NCBI GenBank assembly: GCA_016710275.1
Contig: JADJXS010000001.1
Location: 4,178,599-4,242,598 of the forward strand
From: Phycisphaerales bacterium
Lineage (GTDB): Bacteria; Planctomycetota; Phycisphaerae; UBA1845; Fen-1342
Length of the DNA: 64,000 nucleotides
Reading direction: 5' to 3'
Made by a program: the position numbers and the translations under genes. Shown here piece by piece: positions 45,301 to 54,107 of the stretch. The notes under the pieces are model-generated. The model was not told where the DNA came from. It did not search any database and saw only the letters and a program-made list of their open reading frames with translations. Positions within the stretch are counted from its first letter, which is position 1. Each line of letters opens with the position of its first letter.

Positions 45301-45768
45301 GATCGACTCTCCATCTTGGACGCCGCGCGACGAATCCGGCCGGAGGGTACGTTTACATTTGTGTGGATCAACAGTCACCATAACGTGCGATTCTACGACA
45401 GCAGGCCAGAGACGGACGGCAGTCTGCGACGAGGGAGCTACGTCGAAGTCGCCGGCAACAAGATATTTCTCTCGACGACAGGCTACAACCAGTTCCGAAA
45501 GGCGATGGGCACCCCAAAGCCGCTCGAAGTCTCGGCTTGGGTGCGACGTCCGGAGAGTCTCCCGAGAGCTCAGGCCGATCGCCGAGTGCTTGCGGTTCAG
45601 GTATTGAATCTGACCAAGCTGAATTGGGCGTCCACTGACTCATTTTGTGGGGAGCCAATTACGCTGAAATACGCGGGCGACATCGCATATTTGACGGCCG
45701 CATTCTTGCGGCAGGCGGAGCCGTTCACACTGCATCCTGTCTTGGAGCGCACGCCTTGGTTCATATGA
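42394..45768 (+). CDS. AlbA_2/RecG-like domain fused to Argonaute (APAZ/N-like, MID, PIWI)
   Basis: 1124 residues. The N-terminal third looks like Schlafen-AlbA_2 (FEGQYFDRK at about 29-37, VISAFAQRNKSGGCLVLGIA at about 62-81) followed by a RecG-C-terminal/HATPase_c_4-type block with N328-A-V-A-H-R-D-Y335. From about 470 the sequence turns Argonaute-like: FRERHSSPDVRSGITQFGTY (L2/APAZ-type), YYQVKRLLLERGVPCQMVD (MID), LNLALNITAKCGVTPWVLP, FFVGLSYTQ at 890, TGYNQFRKAMGTPKPLEV, and the PIWI end LNLTKLNWAS with PITLKYAGD. The first PIWI aspartate position is S895 and the later hydrophobic-D-G site reads FHYSAKF, so slicing is unlikely. A guide-directed sensor with the N-terminal part as effector is inferred. 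Confidence 0.75.
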   Translation: MPIPSPRDVFDDPAAHWAFLTQPRDDDFEGQYFDRKIAGQANADPPILRKQLKEVRDEITEVISAFAQRNKSGGCLVLGIASNGDVVGLDHLSESQRNSLTDIGALLHHQAAEVKLHHANDATGNPKIICLIFVPYTDNGICETPGTHPRAWTRNGCQNVPLTHEMREQIKHTKGLLDFESTFCCLFDINDVARDVLSEFRKVFHPGSTSGFSDERLLYEAGAIVRRDSEHWFTYAGLLFFASNPQRMLPRAHIRILRCGVPSSDFQQRGLPTFEQQFTGPITMQIREARTFFRESAFFKRFQKRKQGGGFIEEPEFPPTAIDEAIVNAVAHRDYRTGNPIECEAYTDAFIVKNPGRILQRNHDVPDHFTLQDTVLDSMPRNPKLLEWLKLMKDPEGVAYVQALSEGTKQMLSEMTALGLPPPWYRLSENETLIKLESKAPEREAAILAASQAKSTEFCNLFPLKIRQGERPASAESFNTHYGEFMKAFRDVLAAHDWFVDRFSFGRIIAHRRGVELEIPPAARSVVRFYPAYEFQVREYFQQFYLCLDYQCQVLSVQTLSQLAKHLSRDQLIGKRCIANTGQWREGRVTEFNTEFATIQFFDTDAAEQVTTQSVVPHCSLSMIEVALRKARISLDMTGAIKRHSLASKSGAARERAEKTAAMVQHIADTLFPVQFSDFAVGLSTDPVSLVEHKKASGSSLIVHRLPEPTVEFRERHSSPDVRSGITQFGTYDADQHSIELVPVCLAPQRRNMEQLIERLKTGKYKYRGAERTFATRFSYSSVVTVDGTEDSRREVERLLREHPDWQGRSALDRLFLIHAPEQGYALDDQASPYYQVKRLLLERGVPCQMVDTPTLDDADWKDLNLALNITAKCGVTPWVLPDAIPDADFFVGLSYTQSREGQRIMGFANVFNSYGKWEFYSGNTSYFKFEERTQHLTRLVERTLTKLHTQLPPTPRIVFHYSAKFSNADRLSILDAARRIRPEGTFTFVWINSHHNVRFYDSRPETDGSLRRGSYVEVAGNKIFLSTTGYNQFRKAMGTPKPLEVSAWVRRPESLPRAQADRRVLAVQVLNLTKLNWASTDSFCGEPITLKYAGDIAYLTAAFLRQAEPFTLHPVLERTPWFI

Positions 45769-45812
45769 GGCAGACGCTCGGCGGGCCGAGCACGACATCG
45801 GATTGAACGACG

Positions 45813-47888
45813 ATGGAATTCAGAATTGCCGATACGTTCACCGACAGCTTGGCCCGACTGCAAGCCGATGAGCAGAAGGCCGTGAAGACCACTGCCTTCG
45901 ATTTGCAGATGGACCCATCGCGTCCGGGGATGCAGTTTCATAAGCTTGACCACGCGCGGGACAAGAACTTCTGGTCGGTGCGCGTCAGCAGCGACATTCG
46001 GCTCATCGTCCACAAAACCGATGCGAGCCTTCTTCTTTGCTACGTTGATCATCACGACAAGGCGTACCAGTGGGCCGAGCGGCGGAAGATTGAGCGGCAC
46101 CCCAAGACCGGCGCGATGCAGATCGTCGAGATTCGAGAAAAGGTCCTCGAAATCGAAGTTCCGCGATATGTCGAAGTCGAGCGCCCTGCTCCGCCAAAGC
46201 CGGCGTTGTTCGACGGCGTCGCGGACGAAGTGCTTCTCTCATACGGCGTTCCCGCGGAGTGGTTGGGCGATGCAAAGGCCGCCACCGAAGACACGCTCTT
46301 CAACCTCGCGGACCATCTGCCCCAGGAAGCCGCCGAGGCACTGCTTAACCTTGCGACCGGGGCGACGCCGCTCGTCCGTGAAGCCGCACCGACCACTGCG
46401 GACCCGTTCGAGCATCCCGATTCTCAACGGCGTTTCCGGGTTGTGGCCGACGCTGAGGAACTGCAACGGGCGTTGGCTTTTCCCTGGGAAAAATGGACCG
46501 TCTTTCTGCACCCGTCGCAGCGCGACGCAGTCGCGCGCTCATACAGCGGTCCGGCACGTGTGTCCGGGTCGGCCGGTACCGGCAAAACCGTCGTCGCGTT
46601 GCATCGCGCGGTCCATCTCGCCCGTGCGAAGCGCGAAGCTCGAATCCTGTTGACGACGTTCTCCATCACGCTTGCGCGCAACCTTCGACGCAAGCTGGAG
46701 TGCTTGGTTTCCAACGAGCCGGACGTGCTGGCGCGAATCGCGGTTCGGGCAATTGATGAGGTTGGAATCGAATCGTACGAAGCAGCGTTCGGAACGCCGA
46801 GTGTCCCGACACCGGCGATGCTGAGAACGCTGCTCAAGACAGCCTCCGACGCAGCCGGAACTCATCGATTCAGCTTGGGCTTCATCGAATCGGAGTGGAT
46901 GGACGTTGTCGATGCCTGGCAACTTGAATCGTGGGAGGCATACCGGGATGTTCCTCGCCTGGGTCGCAAGATGCGGCTCGGCGAAAAGCAGCGGCAGTTG
47001 CTCTGGAACATCTTCGACCGAACCCGAGCAGACCTTCGCGAACGCGGCCTCTCGACCTTGCCGATGGTCTTCTCTGCGGCAACGGAACGGATTCGCACTG
47101 GGGGGTCGGCGCCGGCCGACTGCGTGGTGATTGACGAGGCGCAGGACGTCAGCGTACCGCAGCTGCGTTTTCTCGCCGCTATCGCCGGCGGCAAGCCGGA
47201 TGGGCTGTTCTTCGCGGGCGACCTTGGACAGCGGATCTTCCAAACGCCATTCTCGTGGCAATCCCTCGGCGTGGACGTTCGTGGCCGCTCAGCAACGCTT
47301 CGCGTCAATTACCGAACGTCGCACCAGATTCGACGGGCGGCGGATCGGCTCTTAAGGTCTGAGCTTGCCGATGTGGATGGGAACGTCGAATCTCGCCGCG
47401 GAACTGTCTCGTCGCTGAGCGGACCCGAGCCAATTGTCGAGATCTGCGGCGCAGCAAACAAGGAACGGGAGACCGCTTCCGACTGGCTGATAGCGCGGAT
47501 TGGCGAGGGCCTGCTACCACACGAGATCGGAGTCGTTGTGCGAAGCGAGGCGGAGATACCACGCGCCTTCGCGGCGGTCGCTGAGGCCCGACTTCAAGCC
47601 GTGCAACTCAGCGGCAGCATCCAAGAGAAAGATGGCGCCGTTGTGATTTGCACGATGCCCCTTTCGAAGGGCTTGGAATTCCGCGCGGTAGCCGTGATGG
47701 CATGTGATGACGAGATCGTGCCAATGCAGTCGCGGATCGAGGCGGCGTCCGATGAGTCCGATTTGGAGGAGGTGTACAACACGGAGCGACACCTGCTCTA
47801 CGTCGCATGTACCAGGGCGCGCGACACTCTGCTCGTCACAGCGATAACGCCAGGCTCGGAGTTTCTCGTCGATCTGCGTTCTCCCTGA
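45813..47888 (+). CDS. UvrD/Rep-type helicase with RelE/ParE-like N-terminus
   Basis: 691 residues. Residues 1-90 (FTDSLARLQADEQKAVKTTA, then GMQFHKLDHARDKNFWSVRV, and CYVDHHDKAYQWAERRKIE) have the layout of RelE/ParE toxins. A linker leads to a superfamily-1 helicase: S251-G-S-A-G-T-G-K258-T Walker A, VVIDEAQDVSVPQLRFLAAI with D441-E442, and the late motif LLYVACTRARDTLLVTAITP. Such fusions occur in defence islands and may degrade or unwind foreign DNA; the RelE-like part could bind nucleic acid rather than act as a toxin. It starts 44 nt after the Argonaute fusion on the same strand. Confidence 0.85.
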   Translation: MEFRIADTFTDSLARLQADEQKAVKTTAFDLQMDPSRPGMQFHKLDHARDKNFWSVRVSSDIRLIVHKTDASLLLCYVDHHDKAYQWAERRKIERHPKTGAMQIVEIREKVLEIEVPRYVEVERPAPPKPALFDGVADEVLLSYGVPAEWLGDAKAATEDTLFNLADHLPQEAAEALLNLATGATPLVREAAPTTADPFEHPDSQRRFRVVADAEELQRALAFPWEKWTVFLHPSQRDAVARSYSGPARVSGSAGTGKTVVALHRAVHLARAKREARILLTTFSITLARNLRRKLECLVSNEPDVLARIAVRAIDEVGIESYEAAFGTPSVPTPAMLRTLLKTASDAAGTHRFSLGFIESEWMDVVDAWQLESWEAYRDVPRLGRKMRLGEKQRQLLWNIFDRTRADLRERGLSTLPMVFSAATERIRTGGSAPADCVVIDEAQDVSVPQLRFLAAIAGGKPDGLFFAGDLGQRIFQTPFSWQSLGVDVRGRSATLRVNYRTSHQIRRAADRLLRSELADVDGNVESRRGTVSSLSGPEPIVEICGAANKERETASDWLIARIGEGLLPHEIGVVVRSEAEIPRAFAAVAEARLQAVQLSGSIQEKDGAVVICTMPLSKGLEFRAVAVMACDDEIVPMQSRIEAASDESDLEEVYNTERHLLYVACTRARDTLLVTAITPGSEFLVDLRSP

Positions 47889-47954
47889 CGAATGGTCACG
47901 CAGCAGACCCGAAAGGCTCTACACTCTGACGCCGGACTACGATCAGGATCTCGA

Positions 47955-48242
47955 ATGACTGAAACTCCTCAAGGTGATGGCGATAACGGCCGAGCGCGGT
48001 GCGAGGCGATCATGCGCGAGCTCCGATTCCCGCGCACGCGCGGGTATGGAGCCGACTATTTCACCGCCCAAGCTTTCGCGATTCTCTTGGAGGAACTCAC
48101 GGTTCATGATCCCCAGACCTGGGAAGAGCTATTTCGCTTGATCAACGAACGGCTCGGTGGACCGCAAAGTCGATCCTATGGCTGCCTGGATCTCATTTCG
48201 GCGATTGGGGCAACCCGACGCGGCTCGCTACCCAAGGAATGA
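47955..48242 (+). CDS. Hypothetical protein (95 aa) closing the defence island
   Basis: Start chosen at ATG 47955, with CAGGA about 6 nt upstream; an in-frame start at 47892 would be 3 nt after the helicase stop. The product (CEAIMRELRFPRTRGYGADY, then AILLEELTVHDPQTWEELFR and LDLISAIGATRRGS) is a small helical protein I do not recognise. Same strand as the island and probably its last gene; it converges with the next reverse-strand gene by 2 nt. Confidence 0.55.
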   Translation: MTETPQGDGDNGRARCEAIMRELRFPRTRGYGADYFTAQAFAILLEELTVHDPQTWEELFRLINERLGGPQSRSYGCLDLISAIGATRRGSLPKE

Positions 48243-48244
48243 GA

Positions 48245-48835
48245 TCAGTCGCGAGTTCTAGCGCCACGGGCCGACGCGTGGCCTCCGGTTCGATTACCGG
48301 CGCGCAGCAGGGCCGCGATTTGGTGCCGAACCGGCGCGAATCGCGTGGATTGCAGCCGCTTCAACTCGGCATGAAAATCGCCGGCTCTCATGTGCATCGC
48401 AGCCGTTGTGAAATGGCTCTTTAAGTTCAAATAAGTCTGCAGTCCGATTCGCACCGACGCATGGTATCGCCCGTCGCGGCCCTTCCGACACCCGATACTG
48501 TACCCGCCGAACGAAATCGGCATGCGTCGAATGTCGCGGAGCGAGGTCCGCTCCCGCTCGAAGAACACGTGGCGCCCCTTCGTCGCGAGGAGCACGAAGA
48601 ATCGCTCGTGCCGCAGGTACTGCATGTTCGCGAGGCCCTGTTTTTTCCGCCGGCACCGTGCCCACTTCGAGATGGCAATCCCGTAACGCTCGATGAGCTT
48701 CGCATCGACCGTAGCCAGATCCTTGCCCTCCGGGATTGTCCCGGCCACATAAAACCAGTAACCGTGCGTGATGTACGCGACCGCTAGTTGCCGAACGAAC
48801 CCTTCTACCGACGTGGCGATACAGCGATACTCCAT
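48245..48835 (-). CDS. Conserved hypothetical protein (196 aa)
   Basis: Start chosen at ATG 48835, with GGGGGGAGG about 9 nt upstream on the reverse strand; upstream in-frame sequence is low-complexity. The fold-bearing part reads RQLAVAYITHGYWFYVAGTI, then KLIERYGIAISKWARCRRKK, NMQYLRHERFFVLLATKGRH and RIGLQTYLNLKSHF. I associate this pattern with planctomycete mobile elements, but know no function. Basic patches and the conserved aromatic His stretch suggest nucleic-acid contact; that is a guess. Confidence 0.6.
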   Translation of the reverse strand: MEYRCIATSVEGFVRQLAVAYITHGYWFYVAGTIPEGKDLATVDAKLIERYGIAISKWARCRRKKQGLANMQYLRHERFFVLLATKGRHVFFERERTSLRDIRRMPISFGGYSIGCRKGRDGRYHASVRIGLQTYLNLKSHFTTAAMHMRAGDFHAELKRLQSTRFAPVRHQIAALLRAGNRTGGHASARGARTRD

Positions 48836-48920
48836 GTGATCATTCCTCCCCCCCTTCAAATGAGCGGGTTGTTCTGGCACAAACCCGCAAAGCCGTCTTG
48901 AACCTCCTTTCGTTCGAGCC

Positions 48921-49142
48921 TCAGTCCCTCTCTGGACCCGGTCCGCAGAACTCCAGCAACTCGCCGAGTTCACGCTCGGTCGGCTCCCGGTCAAAATCCT
49001 CCCGATAGCACGCGACGATGCGTACCCGCACGTCGGGCGGAATGTTCACCGGCTCCGGCCAGCACCGCTCATCGAATTCTTCGATGATGTCGGCAGGTCC
49101 GTCTCCAATGACGCCGCCACTCGCCGTGCGCCACCAACCCAT
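48921..49142 (-). CDS. Hypothetical protein (73 aa)
   Basis: Start at ATG 49142 with AAGGAGGTG 6-8 nt upstream, one of the strongest ribosome-binding sites in the window. The product (MGWWRTASGGVIGDGPADII, then DVRVRIVACYREDFDREPTE and LLEFCGPG) is acidic and compact. Family not recognised. It is followed by the 196-residue gene on the same strand after about 85 nt, and they may be co-transcribed. Confidence 0.6.
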   Translation of the reverse strand: MGWWRTASGGVIGDGPADIIEEFDERCWPEPVNIPPDVRVRIVACYREDFDREPTERELGELLEFCGPGPERD

Positions 49143-50837
49143 GCAATCACCTCCTTTCGCTCGATTCCGATTTCTCCTGCACGCCGGCCACGCGGTCGCC
49201 CGCGTCACCGGCTCAGCGCGCAAAACCACCTCCTTCCATGAAACCCGGCCGCTCACCGCCATGCACTGAGCACACTGCCCCTTTCGAATCCGTCACCGCA
49301 TCCACGCACCCGAACGCCGTCACTTCCCCGCCGTCGCGAACCGATCGTCGCTGTCGGCGTCGCCGCCAACTCATCGACTCGCATCAAGCTTTCGACATCC
49401 GTCCGCGCGCCGCAGCTAGATTCATCTATTGCAGTTGCTCAACGCACAAAACCACCGCACCGACTCATGCTCTCGCCGCACCAACACGCTGAATTCGTTT
49501 GCGAATTCGACGTGTCCCGCACAGCACCAAGATCAGTGCAGATCCATAGCGGTTGCGGCCACGCAACCTCGACGCACATGCGGGTACACCCCGCCTGTGC
49601 ATCGTCAATCCGCTGCCAAACGACGGCCCTCTCCCGAGGGTCCTCGTTTGACCGCATTGGCTGTCTTCCGACCCGCCGAAACGGGCCGGGGCAGGTCAAC
49701 CCTGCCCCGGCACCGCCCCGACACGTCTGCAAACATGGGAAATGCTCGTCAGCCCTTTCGTCGTCGTTCAAGCATCCGGCACCACCCGTAAATGCACGAA
49801 CGGCATCGCGACTGCCTTGCCGCTCTGCCGCCACGCTTCCGCGTGCTCCTACTCAGGCCCCGCTCCCAGACTCCGGCGTTTCAAGCACCCGCTCGATAAG
49901 CGGGCACCGGGCATCACCCCGGCTGCCAGAGTCCTTCCCCGGTTAGAACCAGTCTCCGATCGATCGTTCACGTCGCTTGACCTGGAATCGGCGCGTGCGT
50001 CTCTCCCGCACACGTCGCTCACATCGCTGTACGCCGACGGCTTCCGCCGTTGACATCGTTTCGCCCGCCGGATGGCGGGCGATTTCGGGGTACGAATCTA
50101 GAAGCTCCCCTTACCCGTCAGCGAAGGTCTTTCTAACGCAGTTCGGCACGTCTCCGATCGATCTCACCCAGAAGCGGTTTCCCGCCTTTCGCAGTTGAGC
50201 TTTTCACCATCCGCCGTTTGAAGCGGAATGCCGACGCTTATCATCGCGCCGGTCGTCTGCGTCACCGCAGACAAGCTCCCTGCCCGGGCTAACGTTGAAC
50301 GGGCCGCTGGCGCACTCGCGTGCGTCAGTCGGTCCCGAACCCCGCAGGGGGATTAGCCGCCGATGGCGACATCACCCACTTTGGCTGATCCGGCTCGCGC
50401 AAAAGCACGAGTCTGTCTCGGTCGCCCAGTTTTCAAGGCAAAGAACGAGGCGGACGCCTTCGACCAAGCTTGCCCCCGTGGCGAGCCACGGCGCGGCCAG
50501 GTGCGATGCGACCCGCCCAGGATGTGTATGGGATCGAACGGCTGGATTACTCCAAATAGCTTGGGATTACTCAGCCGAGCCTCCCTCGCACTGGACGAGC
50601 CAGTCTCCTGGCATCCAGCGCTACGAGCACTCGAACATGGCGGGTGATGAAGTCCGCCTCCTTAGCCTGTTTGGTAGACAGGTTTACCGGTTGTCCGATC
50701 CCACGATTCAGACGCCAGGCCACGCGTTTGCATGATTCTGACGATCGCGAATCAAACGCGGTTTGATTCACGCACCGACGATAGCGCATTCTGCGGCGCA
50801 AGTCACGCGTTCGCCGCCTGGCCAGTCGCGGGATAGC
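49143..50837. other. Gene-poor stretch of about 1.7 kb
   Basis: All reading frames here are short, Arg/Pro/Ser/Thr-rich and lack ribosome-binding sites; none looks like a protein. One clear structure is a hairpin CGCCCGCC-GGAT-GGCGGGCG at 50062-50081. The DNA may hold an origin, a transfer origin or decayed genes. It ends at the dyad and promoter of the XRE/ImmA pair. Confidence 0.5.
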
Positions 50838-50859
50838 GGACCCTACCGGCACCAGGTCC
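50838..50859. promoter_or_regulatory. GGACC-N12-GGTCC dyad, copy 3
   Basis: GGACC, CTACCGGCACCA, GGTCC. Same size and centre (ACCGG, final CA) as the dyads at 10642 and 58640, with matched changes in both arms. It lies 57 nt before the -35 box of the XRE/ImmA promoter. Confidence 0.5.
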
Positions 50860-50916
50860 CGCGGTCGCGCCGCGCGTCACCTATCCCGCGACCAAACGAT
50901 GAAAGCGAAAATCAGC

Positions 50917-50944
50917 TTGACTCGGGTGCCCGGCCTGTTACTAT
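50917..50944 (+). promoter_or_regulatory. Promoter TTGACT-N16-TACTAT of the XRE/ImmA pair
   Basis: TTGACT at 50917-50922 and TACTAT at 50939-50944. The in-frame ATG at 50943 lies on the -10 box and so cannot be used from this promoter, which supports the TTG start at 50973. Confidence 0.6.
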
Positions 50945-50972
50945 GTATGCGAACAGTGAACGGAGTGATGCC

Positions 50973-51362
50973 TTGGGCAAGAAAACCCGCAGCAACGACG
51001 AAATCGGCGACATCCTCCGCCGGCAACGCAGCGAGGTGCTCGGCAAGGGCCTGCGCGAAATGGCTCGCCAAATCGGCACTGCGCCGGCCCACTTAACGGA
51101 CATTGAGCACGGCAACCGGTCACCGTCCGAAGCCCTGCTGGTAAAGATTGCCCGCGCCTACGAGGTTCCCGAAGCCCAGCTTCGTGCCGCCTGGAACAAA
51201 CCCGAAACAATCGTCGAGGAAATCGCCAGCCAGGACGCTACAGCGGCCGCCAAGGTGCCCGAGTTGCTGCGCTCCGCCCGCAAGTTCACAGCAGGTCAGT
51301 GGGACGCATTGATCGACGCAGCCCGAAGACTCGCCGCGGACAAGAAAGGGAAGACGGACTGA
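50973..51362 (+). CDS. XRE-family regulator paired with ImmA/IrrE
   Basis: 129 residues from TTG 50973, which has GGAG at 50962-50965; an ATG at 50943 overlaps the promoter. The HTH (LGKGLREMARQIGTAPAHLT, then HGNRSPSEALLVKIARAYEV) is followed by a helical C-terminus (VPELLRSARKFTAGQWDALI). It overlaps the ImmA/IrrE gene by one base (TGATG). In phages and ICEs of the ICEBs1 type such pairs hold the element silent until the peptidase removes the repressor; the same control of this element is inferred. Confidence 0.85.
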   Translation: MGKKTRSNDEIGDILRRQRSEVLGKGLREMARQIGTAPAHLTDIEHGNRSPSEALLVKIARAYEVPEAQLRAAWNKPETIVEEIASQDATAAAKVPELLRSARKFTAGQWDALIDAARRLAADKKGKTD

Positions 51363-52090
51363 TGGGTGCCCGGCGTTACGAGTACGGCAAGCTCTTCCAG
51401 CCCGCCAGCGGCGGCCTGCTCATCGAGCGAAAGGCGCGCCGCGCGCTCTCGTTCTGCCTCCACAAGCTCGGACTCTCTGAAGTTCCGCTCCCCATCCCCG
51501 TCGATCGCTGGATTGAGACCGCGTTCGATATCCGCTTTGGAATTGCCGACCTTTCGCACATCGGTCCGCGCGTGCTGGGGGCGAGTTTTCTGCGCGACCG
51601 GGAGATCCTAATCTCCGACAAGGCCCTCTTCAACGAAGGCCGCTATCGCTTTACGTGTGCGCACGAATTGGCGCACTTCAGGCTGCACATGCACATCCGC
51701 GACCAGTTCAGCGACGATGAGGAACCTGAAATCGTCTTCGACGATGAGATCGAGCGGCAGGCCGATCGCTTTGCCGCCGCATTTCTCATGCCGGTGAACC
51801 TGTTCGAACGCGAGGTGCTGCTGATTGCGCAGGGCATCGGTGCTGATCCGCAGTGGTGCCTTTCGGAGCTGATGACGGCCAGCGATCAGTCGCTGAAACT
51901 CTGGCAGAACATCTTCGTGCCCGCGCTGAGCCGCTCGTTCGGCGTATCCAAGACCGCCGCGCTGATTCGCGCGCACAGCCTTGAGCTTCTTTTCGGAGAG
52001 CCGCGCACGTTGATCCCGACCCGGTTCTTCCACGACCTGATTCCGAAGCCGATTCCGCCCGTTGCTGAGCCGCGGGCCGGCGGCGCGTGA
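51362..52090 (+). CDS. ImmA/IrrE-family metallopeptidase near the integrase
   Basis: 242 residues from ATG 51362, overlapping the XRE stop. The zinc motif H101-E-L-A-H105 lies in RFTCAHELAHFRLH, and the ligand-bearing segment DDEIERQADRFAAAFLMPVN follows. The C-terminal part (KLWQNIFVPALSRSFGVSKT, AALIRAHSLELLFGE) is typical of the long ImmA forms. Expected to cleave its XRE partner and so release the element's genes. It lies about 0.6 kb before the integrase operon on the same strand. Confidence 0.9.
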   Translation: MGARRYEYGKLFQPASGGLLIERKARRALSFCLHKLGLSEVPLPIPVDRWIETAFDIRFGIADLSHIGPRVLGASFLRDREILISDKALFNEGRYRFTCAHELAHFRLHMHIRDQFSDDEEPEIVFDDEIERQADRFAAAFLMPVNLFEREVLLIAQGIGADPQWCLSELMTASDQSLKLWQNIFVPALSRSFGVSKTAALIRAHSLELLFGEPRTLIPTRFFHDLIPKPIPPVAEPRAGGA

Positions 52091-52149
52091 GTTTTTTTGT
52101 TCGTGGCGTTCCTGTGAGTGCGAACAGAGGAACGCATGGAGGGCTGACC

Positions 52150-52434
52150 ATGGTGTTGTACGACCTGAGCGGAACGGCAATCGCGACGAGTGATCGGCCG
52201 ATCCGGCCGCCCGGCGACGTTGAGCTCTTTGCAATTACGGTTGGCTTGCTCCTCGTCGAGAATCGCGGGTTCAAAGAGCTTGCGAATCTGCCGCTCGAAC
52301 TCACCGACCGAAACCGCCGCCGTGTCGCGGAGCTACTTGAAGAGCGCGCCCCGTCGCTCGCGCGAGATTTTGGCGGGCCGTTACCGCTCCGCAACCGACT
52401 CCGGGATTTGATTGGATTGCGCGTGTCCCGCTAG
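52150..52434 (+). CDS. Hypothetical protein (94 aa)
   Basis: Start chosen at ATG 52150 with GGAGGG at 52138-52143; an in-frame start at 52087 would overlap an 8-bp hairpin (GCGTTCCT/AGGAACGC, 52106-52135). The product (LYDLSGTAIATSDRPIRPPG, then ELFAITVGLLLVENRGFKEL, and PLELTDRNRRRVAELLEERA) is a small alpha/beta protein. Not recognised. Lies between the regulator pair and the excisionase-like gene. Confidence 0.5.
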   Translation: MVLYDLSGTAIATSDRPIRPPGDVELFAITVGLLLVENRGFKELANLPLELTDRNRRRVAELLEERAPSLARDFGGPLPLRNRLRDLIGLRVSR

Positions 52435-52457
52435 CCGCGCGGACGAGGGACGAAGCC

Positions 52458-52715
52458 ATGATCGACTCGAACGCACACCGTCCAGTGTTGCCCGGCGAAC
52501 CGCCGATACTCTGCCCGGAACTGCTGACGGAAGAAGAGGCGATCCGTTACCTGCGCCTCGATACGATCCAGGGACTGCGAAACCCCGGTGAAACGCTCGC
52601 GCGCTACCGGGCGGCGGGCATGCTTCGTGGCACGCAGGTGTCAAAGTGCGTGTTCTACCGGCGTGTCGAACTCGACCGATTTCTGGACCGTTTGACGAAT
52701 GAGAATCCACGCTAA
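52458..52715 (+). CDS. Excisionase-like HTH protein upstream of the integrase
   Basis: 85 residues. The segment ELLTEEEAIRYLRLDTIQGL, then VFYRRVELDRFLDRL, has the layout of a short winged or excisionase-like HTH. It stands 14 nt before the integrase gene, the usual place for a recombination directionality factor. Role inferred from position. Confidence 0.6.
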   Translation: MIDSNAHRPVLPGEPPILCPELLTEEEAIRYLRLDTIQGLRNPGETLARYRAAGMLRGTQVSKCVFYRRVELDRFLDRLTNENPR

Positions 52716-52729
52716 GATCGGGCAGCATC

Positions 52730-53988
<1,259 letters not shown>

Positions 53989-54001
53989 AAACGCGGTTTT
54001 T

Positions 54002-54039
54002 CACAACTTAAGGCCGACTCCTTGCACAACTTAAGGCCG
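54002..54039. repeat. Two 15-bp direct repeats beside the tRNA
   Basis: CACAACTTAAGGCCG at 54002-54016 and again at 54025-54039, 23 bp apart. They lie between the tRNA-Gly and the next recombinase gene and could be arm-type recombinase sites or operators of that gene. Confidence 0.55.
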
Positions 54040-54107
54040 GCGGTTAGGCTGCTGCGGTCGCTTTTGACGGCCGTGCTCATGGTTCCATTATCTAGCGGGG
54101 CAGGCCC

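Noticed and set aside
50295..50735. 146-codon frame in the gene-poor stretch
   Set aside because: Arg/Ser/Pro-rich composition, no ribosome-binding site and no recognisable domain.
50651..50740. tRNA-like fold on the reverse strand (CCTGT-CTACCAA-ACAGG arm)
   Set aside because: One arm looks like an anticodon stem-loop, but acceptor, D and T arms do not pair properly.
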